DNA from: Rothia sp. SD9660Na
GTDB lineage: Bacteria > Actinomycetota > Actinomycetes > Actinomycetales > Micrococcaceae
Direction of reading: 5' to 3'
Assembly: GCF_030064065.1 (NCBI RefSeq)
Contig: NZ_CP125946.1
Span: forward strand, 1,488,001-1,552,000
DNA length: 64,000 bases
Below, one piece after another: positions 44,884-53,330 of the stretch (the first letter of the stretch is position 1; every line of letters begins with the position of its first letter). The notes beneath the pieces are model-generated. The model was not told the DNA's origin, ran no database searches, and saw only the letters and a program-made list of their open reading frames with translations. A program made the translations under genes and the position numbers.

Positions 44884-46539
44884 CTAGAGGGCGGACGGGT
44901 CTAGGGGCAGGGGCCGCGCCTCAGTTAGCAGGTAGGTTCCGCCCTCGACTTGGAGAATCAGCTCCACGCTTTGCAGCACTCTACCATCCTGCCGGCTTAT
45001 ACCCTGCGCTGCCAGTTCCTGGTCACTACCTGTTGGACTGTAGCCGGTCGCTTGCACCGTGGCCAGGAGTCTGTAGCCGTTCTCGGCTGCCGTAATCTCG
45101 CTGATATCAACCAGCTCTGTGCTCATATCGGCTAGAGCGGCTGCATTTTCATCTGCCAGTAGCTGGCTGTCAGCTTCAGCCAGGGATGAGCCTAAAACCG
45201 CGTAATCACCCATGCCTGCAGTTTCCCCAGAGGCAAGTACCCGGCTCCGGGTGGCTACGAGCTCTGCTGCGAGAAGAGCTATATCGTCATCGCTGGGTTC
45301 TAGGGCTACTGCCTGCTCTTGCTCGACCTCTACCTGCGACTTCTCGCTAGCGCGCTGCTGATCTGCTCCTGGCGGTGTAAGAGTGGGAAGAGAGCCCGAT
45401 ACCTCAACCGCTACCGGGGCAGCTGAATCGTGCTGGAGCTCTGGTACGAGCGTCCGGTACCCGACCCCGGCTATGGCGAAAAAGCCTATCAGAATAGCAC
45501 CGCTCAGGGCCCAGCGTTCCCGCAGATACTGCCCTATCGGTAGTCGTGCGGGGCCTTTGTCTTTCCTCCTAATACGGGACAGCCCACCTTGAGGCTCCTT
45601 ACTCCCCCGCGATATATCGGTTAGTCGCCCGTAGGTCTGGCGGCGTTGTTTCACCGCCCGGCGGGGTTCTGCTGGCGCAGGCTGCCTGTAGGCAGGAAGA
45701 CGGGAACGCACGCTCTGGTGGGCGCTGAGATGGAGTTCGAGGGGCTCGGGGTCTGCCGCCAGTTCAATAAGTGCTAGCAGGTCAGCAAGCTGAGGCTGCT
45801 GGGCACGAGAGTCGATAGCGTCCTCAAGGGTCTGGGCTAGGGCGTCGCTGGCCTGGGGTACAGCCAGGTTCAGGGGAGCCCTCAAACGCATGGCCTTAGG
45901 TTCTTCCCCGGTGAGGCAGAGCCAGAGCAGAACAGCGCAGGCTGCGATGTCATCTGCCTGCCGGCTTTTCTGTACCGCGGATGCCAGTGGGCGGGTATCG
46001 ATATCGGGGGCAAGGAGCTTCAACTCGCCCCTTACGGTAATGACGCAGTGGCGGGCCGCTAGCGCAGAATAGGCGAAGCCCTGTTCGTGCAGATACCTCA
46101 GCGCCTGGGTGAGAGCCCTGGCAACGGTGGTTACCTGCCCTAGGGGCAGTTTTCCCTTGGCTCGGCAATAGTCAGCAAGGGTGCCAGCCTCGGCTGGTTC
46201 ATACCAGATATGGTAGGAGTCCTGCGAAGAGGTCACAGCATCGACCCTCAGCACTGCAGGGTGAGAGGTGAGGGAACACAGCCTTTCTGCGGATTTTGCA
46301 CTAGCTTCTGCGTCGCCGGTGATCTGAGTCAGGGTATAGGGGCCCGCCTGCAGCTCGAGGTGGGCGGCACTTTGGTAGCCGCAGTCCACGATCCAGGTGC
46401 TGTGGTGGGCTCCGCTTTCAAGGCGGTAGCGCGGCGTTACGTCGGGTAGGTTACCGGGTACCGGCAGGGCCTGGTCGTTTTCTGGTTCAGGCGGTGCGGA
46501 CGCCCGGGGCAGCTGGGGTAGGTCTGTGTGGGTACTCAT
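44884..46539 (-). CDS. Membrane-anchored pseudokinase-like protein
   Basis: A 551-residue protein. Residues about 35-270 resemble a Ser/Thr protein kinase fold (LRYLHEQGFAYSALAARHCVI), but the catalytic HRD is replaced by an LAARHC segment without Asp, the VAIK-type Lys and Gly-rich loop are not recognisable, and the DFG position reads LAPDI. A basic linker leads to one membrane helix (about 354-373, WALSGAILIGFFAIAGVGYR) and an exported domain of about 175 residues. It is therefore probably a pseudokinase that binds partners, similar in plan to actinobacterial MurJ-linked pseudokinases. Partner unknown. It is convergent with the preceding gene and divergent from lipB. Confidence 0.72.
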   Translation of the reverse strand: MSTHTDLPQLPRASAPPEPENDQALPVPGNLPDVTPRYRLESGAHHSTWIVDCGYQSAAHLELQAGPYTLTQITGDAEASAKSAERLCSLTSHPAVLRVDAVTSSQDSYHIWYEPAEAGTLADYCRAKGKLPLGQVTTVARALTQALRYLHEQGFAYSALAARHCVITVRGELKLLAPDIDTRPLASAVQKSRQADDIAACAVLLWLCLTGEEPKAMRLRAPLNLAVPQASDALAQTLEDAIDSRAQQPQLADLLALIELAADPEPLELHLSAHQSVRSRLPAYRQPAPAEPRRAVKQRRQTYGRLTDISRGSKEPQGGLSRIRRKDKGPARLPIGQYLRERWALSGAILIGFFAIAGVGYRTLVPELQHDSAAPVAVEVSGSLPTLTPPGADQQRASEKSQVEVEQEQAVALEPSDDDIALLAAELVATRSRVLASGETAGMGDYAVLGSSLAEADSQLLADENAAALADMSTELVDISEITAAENGYRLLATVQATGYSPTGSDQELAAQGISRQDGRVLQSVELILQVEGGTYLLTEARPLPLDPSAL

Positions 46540-46734
46540 GCTTTAGCTATACATCACCTGGCAGAGCCACCGCAGGGAGTATCCACAAGGTCAGCATTTA
46601 CACTAGCCAACCGTATGAAGGTACCCTGTGGATAAAAACGTCATCTAGCGTCACACCACCACACAGCGGGTTCAGACGACCAGAGTCTCCCTGAATATTT
46701 TCGCCCCGCCACCAAAAGGGCTACCCTAGAAGGT

Positions 46735-47412
46735 ATGGCACTTTTGTTTGAACGGGTCGGGCTTGCCCCCGACTATGTGGAATACACCTCTGCGCTGGAC
46801 TACCAGCGCACCGTCCACGAAGAAGTCGCCACCGGCGTCCGGCAAAATACCGTCTTACTGCTAGAGCACGAAGAAGTCATTACCGCCGGTAAGCGCACCG
46901 AAGACCACGAATACCCGGCCGATCACCGCGTGCCCGTCATCAAAATTGACCGTGGCGGTAAGCTCACCTGGCACGGCCCCGGCCAGCTGGTTGGCTACCC
47001 TATCGTGCAGCTGCCCGAGCCCATCGACGTCGTCCGCTACGTGCGGGTACTCGAAGAGGTGCTCATCAACGTCCTGACCGACCTTGGCATCACCTGCCAG
47101 CGGGTCGAGGGGCGTTCAGGCGTCTGGGTGCTAGGCGATGGCGCCCTGGTGCAAGACAAAAAAATTGCAGCTATCGGCATCCGCGTTGCAAAGAACACCA
47201 CCATGCACGGCTTCTCCATCAACTGCAACAACCCCACAGACCCCTTCGGTGCCTTTATCCCCTGCGGTATCACCGATGCGGGCGTCACCACCATCAGCGA
47301 ACAACTAGGCCGGAATATAACCCCCGCCGACATTGTTGACCGGGTAGAAGAAGAGCTAGCTCGCTATGCCGACCAGCTCTCCGCCGACTTCACACCGACC
47401 ACCAGCGCATAA
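46735..47412 (+). CDS. lipB: Octanoyltransferase LipB
   Basis: A 225-residue enzyme that moves octanoate from acyl carrier protein to lipoyl domains. [18 protein letters not shown] is the family signature; the catalytic Cys and Lys lie in [11 protein letters not shown] and [11 protein letters not shown]. It precedes lipA by 68 bases and forms the lipoate synthesis pair. Its substrates include the E2 protein encoded at 42555-44249. The ATG after AGAAGGT is the only plausible start. Confidence 0.95.
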   Translation: MALLFERVGLAPDYVEYTSALDYQRTVHEEVATGVRQNTVLLLEHEEVITAGKRTEDHEYPADHRVPVIKIDRGGKLTWHGPGQLVGYPIVQLPEPIDVVRYVRVLEEVLINVLTDLGITCQRVEGRSGVWVLGDGALVQDKKIAAIGIRVAKNTTMHGFSINCNNPTDPFGAFIPCGITDAGVTTISEQLGRNITPADIVDRVEEELARYADQLSADFTPTTSA

Positions 47413-47480
47413 CCCGCTCCCCGGCAGAAGCCGCCAGCACACCCCCCCACAGGTTTACCACCAAAGGAGAACCCCACCTC

Positions 47481-48488
47481 ATGAGCGCCCAGCCAGAAGG
47501 CCGCAAGCTACTTCGCGTTGAAGCCCGTAACGCAGAGGTTCCCATCGAGAAGAAGCCCTCATGGATCAAGACCAAGGCCAAGGTTGGCCCTGAATACAAG
47601 GAAATGGTTGACCTTGCCCGCGGCTCCGGTCTGCACACCGTCTGTGAAGAAGCCGGCTGCCCCAATATCTACGAGTGTTGGGAAGACCGCGAGGCAACCT
47701 ACCTCATCGGCGGTTCCGAATGCACCCGCCGCTGCGACTTCTGTATGATTGACACCGGTAAGCCCGTTGCCATCGACCGCACCGAGCCCCTCAAGGTGGC
47801 CCTCAACGTCAAGAAAATGGGCCTGCGCTACGCCACCGTCACCGGTGTTGCCCGCGATGACCTTGAGGACGGCGGCGCCTGGCTTTATGCCGAAACCATC
47901 CGTCAGATTCACCGCGTTTCTCCTAATACCGGTGTTGAAATTCTGATCCCTGACTTTAAGGGCAAGGAAGAGGACGTTCAGCAGGTCATCGACGCAGCCC
48001 CCGAGGTCTTCGCTCACAACCTTGAAACCGTTCCGCGTATCTTCCGTCAGATTCGCCCCGCCTTCCGCTACGAGCGCTCCCTGGACGTCATTACCCAGGG
48101 CAAGGAGGCCGGTCTGATTACCAAGTCCAACCTGATTCTGGGCATGGGTGAAACCAATGACGAGGTGTACGAGGCCCTCTGCGACCTGCACGATGCCGGT
48201 TGTGACCTGATTACCCTCACTCAGTACCTGCGCCCCGGCCCCCTCTTCCACCCCATCGAGCGCTGGGTCAAGCCCGCTGAGTTCGTTGAGCTCTCCAAGA
48301 TGGCTGAAGAAATTGGCTTTGCCGGCGTCATGGCTGGCCCCATGGTTCGTTCGTCCTACCGGGCAGGTAAGCTCTGGGCCCGTGCCATGAAGAAGCAGGG
48401 CCGCGAAATCCCCGAGCACCTATCGCACATCGATGACTCAGGCTTTGCGATGCAGGAGGCCAGCTCCCTGGTCGCGGCGGGAGCCTAG
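47481..48488 (+). CDS. lipA: Lipoyl synthase LipA
   Basis: A 335-residue radical SAM enzyme that inserts two sulphur atoms into the octanoyl group. Auxiliary cluster ligands are in [13 protein letters not shown] and the radical SAM cluster in [11 protein letters not shown]. The C-terminal RSSYRAG provides the unusual serine ligand. AAAGGAGAACC precedes the ATG. It is cotranscribed with lipB. Confidence 0.97.
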   Translation: MSAQPEGRKLLRVEARNAEVPIEKKPSWIKTKAKVGPEYKEMVDLARGSGLHTVCEEAGCPNIYECWEDREATYLIGGSECTRRCDFCMIDTGKPVAIDRTEPLKVALNVKKMGLRYATVTGVARDDLEDGGAWLYAETIRQIHRVSPNTGVEILIPDFKGKEEDVQQVIDAAPEVFAHNLETVPRIFRQIRPAFRYERSLDVITQGKEAGLITKSNLILGMGETNDEVYEALCDLHDAGCDLITLTQYLRPGPLFHPIERWVKPAEFVELSKMAEEIGFAGVMAGPMVRSSYRAGKLWARAMKKQGREIPEHLSHIDDSGFAMQEASSLVAAGA

Positions 48489-48510
48489 GAACCTGTTCAC
48501 CCCACGCTCC

Positions 48511-48543
48511 CAAGCGCTCACCGGTTTCATCGGTGGGCGCTTG
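48511..48543 (+). terminator. Terminator-like hairpin after lipA
   Basis: Stem CAAGCGCTCACCG with CGGTGGGCGCTTG, one G-U pair, 22 bases after the lipA stop. No T tract follows. Confidence 0.6.
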
Positions 48544-48612
48544 CCGTATAGAATGGGTAAGTTAGGGCGCGTATCGCACTCGCCCGCCCAGAATCGACTC
48601 GAAGGAAACACA

Positions 48613-49362
48613 GTGGCTGAATCCCGTGGCAGCACCCGCGCACAGACCCGCGAAGAAAAGAAGAAGGCTCGCGAAGAGCGCCGCGCCAAGCGTGGCCCCG
48701 GCATGTTTGCTCAGATGAAGCAGGTCTATGCTATGACCCGCGAGCAGGACCCCAATATCCCCTGGATTATGGCCCTGGTCTTCTTCGGCACCGTCCTGGT
48801 CTTCCTGCTTATCGGTCTGCTGCTGAACAACTGGATCACTTTCCTCCTCATTGGTATTCCTCTGGGAATTCTTTTTGCCGTCATGGTGCTCTCACGCCGG
48901 GCAGAAAAAGCAGCCTTCGCCCAGTTGGAAGGTCAGCCCGGCCGCTCTGGTGCTGCCCTCTCAACCCTGCGCCGCGGCTGGATATTCGAGCAGCAGCCCG
49001 TAGCTGCCAATAAGTCTCAGGACGTCGTCTTCCGCGCTATCGGCCGCCCCGGCATCGTCCTGGTGACTGAAGGCCCCACCGGTCGCGTCAACGCCCTGGT
49101 CCAGAAGGAAAAGCTCAAGTACTCCAAGATTGTACCCACCGTCCCCGTGACCGTGATCAACACCGGCCATGCTGAGGGTCAGGTTGAGCTCAAGCAGCTC
49201 ACCAAGACCATGAACAAGTTGCCCAAGAAGCTGACCCAGCAAGAAATGCACCAGGTCGCCAACCGCATTGATTCGCTCTCCAAGCACAACAACATGCTGA
49301 ACGCTATTCCTAAGGGTATTGACCCCATGCGTATGCGCCCCGACCGCAAGGGCATGCGCTAA
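48613..49362 (+). CDS. DUF4191 family membrane protein
   Basis: A 249-residue protein of the actinobacterial DUF4191 family, which is regularly found after lipA. A basic N-terminus (EEKKKAREERRAKRGPG) precedes two adjacent membrane helices (about residues 53-98), then a cytoplasmic domain with GWIFEQQPVA and FRAIGRPGIVLVTEG. Function is unknown. A longer frame starts inside lipA; I chose the GTG at 48613, nine bases after GAAGGA, giving the usual family start. Confidence 0.87.
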   Translation: MAESRGSTRAQTREEKKKAREERRAKRGPGMFAQMKQVYAMTREQDPNIPWIMALVFFGTVLVFLLIGLLLNNWITFLLIGIPLGILFAVMVLSRRAEKAAFAQLEGQPGRSGAALSTLRRGWIFEQQPVAANKSQDVVFRAIGRPGIVLVTEGPTGRVNALVQKEKLKYSKIVPTVPVTVINTGHAEGQVELKQLTKTMNKLPKKLTQQEMHQVANRIDSLSKHNNMLNAIPKGIDPMRMRPDRKGMR

Positions 49363-49375
49363 GCCTCAAACATTA

Positions 49376-49415
49376 GGGGGCCCGCTCAACCAACGTTGAG
49401 CGGACCCCCTTTTTA
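49376..49415 (+). terminator. Terminator after the DUF4191 gene
   Basis: Stem GGGGGCCCGCTCAA with TTGAGCGGACCCCC (one mismatch) followed by TTTTTAT, 13 bases after the stop. Confidence 0.9.
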
Positions 49416-49429
49416 TCTCTGCATAAGAA

Positions 49430-50143
49430 TTACTCTACTGACTGCTTTTTAGATCCGCGCCACCAGTTCATGATGAAGACGTAGGCGATCAGAGCCAGGG
49501 TTATCTGCATCATGTAGCGGTCAATGGTTTCTAGAGTGGGTTGAATGCCCTCCCCGAAACGCAGACCCAGGTAGAGGTAAAAAAGTTTGTTAGCCACAGC
49601 CAGCAGGTAGATGTAAAGACCAATCATCCAGCCCTTGAGCTTACGAATACCGGCGATAGCCACCAGAATCGTTGCCGGAATCGGTGAGAAGGGAATAAAG
49701 CCAAGAAGCAGGCTCAGAAAAAGGTGTTTCTCAACGAAGCCCTCAAGTTTACGCCACCACAGGGGGGTGTGGTTGGCGAACATCCAGTTAATAAAATCCT
49801 GGCCCCAATGCTTACCCATCAGAAAGTAGACCGCCATGAACTTGATGTGGCTAGCGGCAGCTGCGGCGGTGAGAGCAGCCAGCATGAAGACCGCTCCCTG
49901 GTTCTGGGCTGCGGTAATGAGTAGACCCAGGCCTGAACCGGTCAGCAGTGACAGCAGCCAGGGAGCATTCACCAGCAGGTTGGGTCGCAAGGGAATCATC
50001 ACCATCGAAAAGATGGTCATAAAGGCCAAAAGACTCAGGAGCACCTTATCGACGGGGCCCGGCTTTGTAAGAAAGGACGGCAGCGCCGGGTCGTTCTCTT
50101 TGGGCAGCTCTTCGGGGGTGGGGGTCGTCATATCGTCTTTCAT
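49430..50143 (-). CDS. DedA/VTT-like membrane protein
   Basis: A 237-residue membrane protein with about six hydrophobic segments. EKHLFLSLLLGFIPFSPIPATILVAIAGI and the following basic RKLKGW resemble the VTT/DedA core, in which re-entrant loops carry Pro. DedA-type proteins move lipid carriers or phospholipids between leaflets. The N-terminal 30 residues are polar. It abuts the RDD gene directly, so the two are cotranscribed. A second ATG at 50131 is an equally possible start. The family call is moderate. Confidence 0.6.
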   Translation of the reverse strand: MKDDMTTPTPEELPKENDPALPSFLTKPGPVDKVLLSLLAFMTIFSMVMIPLRPNLLVNAPWLLSLLTGSGLGLLITAAQNQGAVFMLAALTAAAAASHIKFMAVYFLMGKHWGQDFINWMFANHTPLWWRKLEGFVEKHLFLSLLLGFIPFSPIPATILVAIAGIRKLKGWMIGLYIYLLAVANKLFYLYLGLRFGEGIQPTLETIDRYMMQITLALIAYVFIMNWWRGSKKQSVE

Positions 50144-50605
50144 CTATCGAATCATCACCAAGATAGTGTGGCGGGCCCGGTCATGTAGGCCACGCTGGTC
50201 GGCGTCCATAATCACCACTGGAAGTAGTAGCATGACCATCGACTGACGGATCAGGGCAGTCAGCCAACCGGCGGGTTTACCATCAAGGCGCTGCACCTGC
50301 ATACCGAAAGCAAAATGCCCCACTGTATGCCCCATAAAGCCAACAGCAGCCACCATATAGAGCCAGAAAATAACCAGCTGGGCTACATCGAGTACAGCGA
50401 TGTTCACCTGCGTAAAAACTGTCTGCCCTAGCACATAAAACATACCTTCAATGAGCAGCCAGTCAACCCAAAAAGCCAGCAGGCGGCGCATAGGGCGGGC
50501 AATCGCTCCCCGCCCTGATCGCGGCCTACCCATAGTCTGCCCGGGGTACTCCTGATCGTTTGGAGCTCCCTCAATCCAGGAACCTAAATCTCTTCTCGTA
50601 ACCAC
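50144..50605 (-). CDS. RDD family membrane protein
   Basis: A 153-residue RDD-domain protein with three membrane helices (about residues 44-63, 75-100 and 121-138). The eponymous polar residues appear as RRLLAFWVDWLLIEG and DQRGLHDRARHTILV. RDD proteins are linked to small-molecule transport, but the role here is unknown. In actinobacteria an RDD gene beside glnA is common, as here, in divergent orientation. Confidence 0.87.
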   Translation of the reverse strand: MVTRRDLGSWIEGAPNDQEYPGQTMGRPRSGRGAIARPMRRLLAFWVDWLLIEGMFYVLGQTVFTQVNIAVLDVAQLVIFWLYMVAAVGFMGHTVGHFAFGMQVQRLDGKPAGWLTALIRQSMVMLLLPVVIMDADQRGLHDRARHTILVMIR

Positions 50606-50731
50606 CCAACTAACCTTACCGGCTCTTACCCCTTCACGCCCCAGAAAACTGGGTACAAGCGTCCTCCCATCTAAGAAACCGGCTTCAGGAGCGCCTACAC
50701 TAGAGAGAGGAAGCTAGCCGCCCAAACCCAC

Positions 50732-50788
50732 GTAACACCAAGGCAACCCAGCCAGCGGTACGTTACACACGCGAAACAAAAGCGATAC
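50732..50788 (+). promoter_or_regulatory. GlnR-like binding boxes upstream of glnA
   Basis: GTTAC-ACACGC-GAAAC (50762-50777) matches the actinobacterial GlnR consensus gTnAc-n6-GaAAc exactly. GTAAC-ACCAAG-GCAAC (50732-50747) is a near match, and GATAC lies six bases after the first box (50784-50788). They lie 100-157 bases before glnA, where GlnR activates transcription in Streptomyces under nitrogen limitation. The glnR gene is not in this window. Confidence 0.7.
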
Positions 50789-50888
50789 TTTAGGGCAAAA
50801 AATACGCTCTAGGCTAGAAACAACAGCGAGGGAGCCCAGGCAAACGGGCGCCCATGGGTCGAAAACAACTCAAGGAGAACAAACGACC

Positions 50889-52313
50889 ATGTTCACTACC
50901 GCACAGGAAGTCCTCGACTTCATCAAGAACGAAGACATCAAGTTCGTTGACATCCGCTTCTGCGACCTGCCCGGCGTACAGCAGCACTTCAATCTGCCTG
51001 CCAAGGCTATCGACGAAGACTTCTTCGTCAACGGTCAGATGTTTGACGGTTCCTCTATCCGCGGCTTCCAGGGCATCGCCGAATCAGACATGCAGCTGAT
51101 TCCCGACGTCACCAGCTGCTACGTTGACCCCTTCCGCCTTGAGAAGACCCTGGTTGTTACCGGCTCCATCGTCAACCCCCGTACCGGCGAGTCCTACCAC
51201 CGCGACCCCCGCGGCATAGCAGAACGCGCCGAAGAATACCTGAAGTCAACCGGCATCGCCGACACCGCCTTCTTCGCATCCGAAGCAGAATTCTTCGTCT
51301 TCGAAAACGTCCAGCACGAAGTTAGCCCCCAGTCAGTCTTCTTCAAGATCGACTCCGATGAGGCCCCCTGGAACTCCGGTCGCGCCGAAGAAGGCGGCAA
51401 CCTGGGCAACAAGACCAACACCAAGGGCGGCTACTTCCCCGTCTCCCCCGTCGATAAGCAGGCCGATCTACGCGACGCCATGTGCGTAGCCCTCGACGAA
51501 GTAGGCCTCGAAGTAGAGCGCTCCCACCACGAAGTAGGCGCACCCGGCCAGGCTGAGATCAACTACAAGTTCTCCACCCTCACCCAGGCAGCAGACGACC
51601 TGCTCAAGTTCAAGTACGTCATCAAGAACACCGCTGACCAGTGGGGCAAGACCGTTACCTTCATGCCCAAGCCTGTCTTCGGCGACAACGGTTCAGGTAT
51701 GCACTGCCACCAGTCACTCTGGCAAGACGGCGAGCCCCTCTTCTACGACGAGCGCGGCTACGCGGGTCTCTCAGACGTTGCCCGCTGGTACATCGGCGGT
51801 CTGATTGAGCACTCATCATCAGTTCTGGCTTTCACCAACCCCACTGTCAACTCCTACAAGCGCCTGGTCCCCGGCTACGAAGCCCCCATCAACATGGTCT
51901 ACTCCCAGGGCAACCGCTCAGCCGGCATTCGCATTCCCATCACCGGCAGCAACCCCAAGGCTAAGCGTCTTGAGTTCCGCGCACCGGACCCCTCCTCCAA
52001 TCCCTACCTGGCTTTCGCTGCCCAGCTGATGGCTGGTCTGGACGGTATCCGCAACCGCATCGAACCCCCCGCGCCCATCGATAAGGACCTCTACGAGCTG
52101 CCCGCCGAAGAAGCAGCAGACATCAAGAAGGCACCTGCCAACCTTGAAGAAGCCCTGGCAGCCCTCGAAGCTGACCACGACTTCCTGCTGGCCGGTGACG
52201 TCTTCACCGAAGACCTCATCTCAGCCTGGATCGACTACAAGCGCAGCAACGAGCTCGCTCCCCTGCTGTTGGTCCCCCACCCCCTCGAATACCAGATGTA
52301 CTACGGAGTCTAA
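50889..52313 (+). CDS. glnA: Glutamine synthetase type I (GlnA1)
   Basis: A 474-residue type I-beta glutamine synthetase that makes glutamine from glutamate, ammonia and ATP. Signature segments are [12 protein letters not shown], the ATP-site [18 protein letters not shown] and NRSAGIRIP. The adenylylation segment [10 protein letters not shown] with its Tyr is present, consistent with control by GlnE encoded at 53331-56501. AAGGAG lies upstream of the ATG. The GlnR-like boxes suggest nitrogen control. Confidence 0.97.
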   Translation: MFTTAQEVLDFIKNEDIKFVDIRFCDLPGVQQHFNLPAKAIDEDFFVNGQMFDGSSIRGFQGIAESDMQLIPDVTSCYVDPFRLEKTLVVTGSIVNPRTGESYHRDPRGIAERAEEYLKSTGIADTAFFASEAEFFVFENVQHEVSPQSVFFKIDSDEAPWNSGRAEEGGNLGNKTNTKGGYFPVSPVDKQADLRDAMCVALDEVGLEVERSHHEVGAPGQAEINYKFSTLTQAADDLLKFKYVIKNTADQWGKTVTFMPKPVFGDNGSGMHCHQSLWQDGEPLFYDERGYAGLSDVARWYIGGLIEHSSSVLAFTNPTVNSYKRLVPGYEAPINMVYSQGNRSAGIRIPITGSNPKAKRLEFRAPDPSSNPYLAFAAQLMAGLDGIRNRIEPPAPIDKDLYELPAEEAADIKKAPANLEEALAALEADHDFLLAGDVFTEDLISAWIDYKRSNELAPLLLVPHPLEYQMYYGV

Positions 52314-52342
52314 GCCCCGGTAAACTGACATTCACAAGCACA

Positions 52343-52393
52343 AAGCCGCGCTTAGGCGTCCGCCTCAGAAAAAGACGCCGCAGCGCGGCTTTT
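52343..52393 (+). terminator. glnA terminator
   Basis: A two-part stem, AAGCCGCGCT/AGCGCGGCTT (52343-52352 and 52382-52391) and inner GGCGTC/GACGCC, followed by TTTTG. It contains one copy of GCGTCCGC at 52356-52363. Confidence 0.8.
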
Positions 52394-52426
52394 GCGCACA
52401 CCCGCCGCTACCCCAAGGAGAAAACG

Positions 52427-53179
52427 ATGAGCCCCCAAAGCACCATTCTTGAAGGTCGCTCCACCATCTACCGCAACGAGGTCTTCCAAACCGGTCTGAT
52501 GAGCCAGCTTTTGGACGGCATCTACGACGGTGACATGACCATCGGCGAACTACTGGGTCACGGCAACTTTGGGGTGGGTACCTTTGACGGGCTCGACGGG
52601 GAAATGATTGTGCTTGATGGCACCTGCTACCAAATGCGCTACGACGGGTCCATCTCCCTGGCCTCGCTCGATCAGAAGACCCCCTTTGCGGTGATCACCA
52701 ACTTCGTGCCCGCTATTAAGCGGGATCTACCCACTAACCTACTGCGTACCTCAACCAGTCAGGTACTCGATAACTTCACCCTGTCGGATAACTACATGTA
52801 CGCCATCAAAATCGTGGGCGACTTCGAATGGGTGCGCACCCGCACGGTCAAAAAGCAGGAAAAGCCCTACCCCAAGATGGTTGACGCCGTTGAAGGTGAA
52901 GATATCGTACAGTTTGATGACGTTTCCGGCACCATCGTGGGCTTCCGCACCCCCATCTACGAGCAGGGTATCGGTGTTCCCGGCTGCCATGCCCACTTCA
53001 TCGATGACGAGCGCACCCGCGGCGGGCACGTGGTCGATTTCAAGCTACGCAGCGCCCACGTGGAAATCTGCCCCGGCACCGGCCTGCGCCTGCATCTGCC
53101 CCTCAACGAGGCATTTTCAAACGCAGACCTCTCCCCCGAAGACCTGGCAGACCAGATTTCAAAGGCTGAGAAGCACTAG
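52427..53179 (+). CDS. budA: Alpha-acetolactate decarboxylase
   Basis: A 250-residue enzyme converting 2-acetolactate to acetoin, a step in the butanediol pathway and a drain on branched-chain amino-acid precursors. The zinc ligands lie in GCHAHFIDDERTRGGHVVDF and a conserved Glu in IYEQGIG precedes them. AAGGAG is seven bases before the ATG. No acetolactate synthase or acetoin reductase is adjacent. Its position between glnA and glnE, with its own hairpin-bounded unit and a dispersed repeat behind it, suggests insertion into the nitrogen block. Confidence 0.93.
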   Translation: MSPQSTILEGRSTIYRNEVFQTGLMSQLLDGIYDGDMTIGELLGHGNFGVGTFDGLDGEMIVLDGTCYQMRYDGSISLASLDQKTPFAVITNFVPAIKRDLPTNLLRTSTSQVLDNFTLSDNYMYAIKIVGDFEWVRTRTVKKQEKPYPKMVDAVEGEDIVQFDDVSGTIVGFRTPIYEQGIGVPGCHAHFIDDERTRGGHVVDFKLRSAHVEICPGTGLRLHLPLNEAFSNADLSPEDLADQISKAEKH

Positions 53180-53191
53180 AACATAGCAGTC

Positions 53192-53295
53192 GTTCCGGGC
53201 TCGTGCTCGCTGCCGACCCTCTCGTCTGGTTCGCTAGCGCTCACGCGACGATTCACGCCAGCCCCGAGCCAGCAGCTTCGCTACGATCCCGGAAC
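53192..53295. repeat. Dispersed intergenic repeat, copy A
   Basis: A 104-base element with inverted ends GTTCCGGG and CCCGGAAC, internal GGTTCGCTAGCGCTCAC (identical in both copies) and GATTCACGCCAGCCCCGAGC. Copy B is at 59053-59153 in the same orientation. Ends continue as an imperfect inverted repeat (CTCGTGCTCGCTGC with GCAGCTTCGCTACGA). Confidence 0.85.
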
Positions 53296-53330
53296 TCAAG
53301 TACGGCAAGTTCAAAGTGAGCAGCTAATCT

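Noticed and set aside
47559..48419. Long open frame on the minus strand, opposite lipA (286 residues)
   Set aside because: Antisense shadow of the lipA frame, with no family features.
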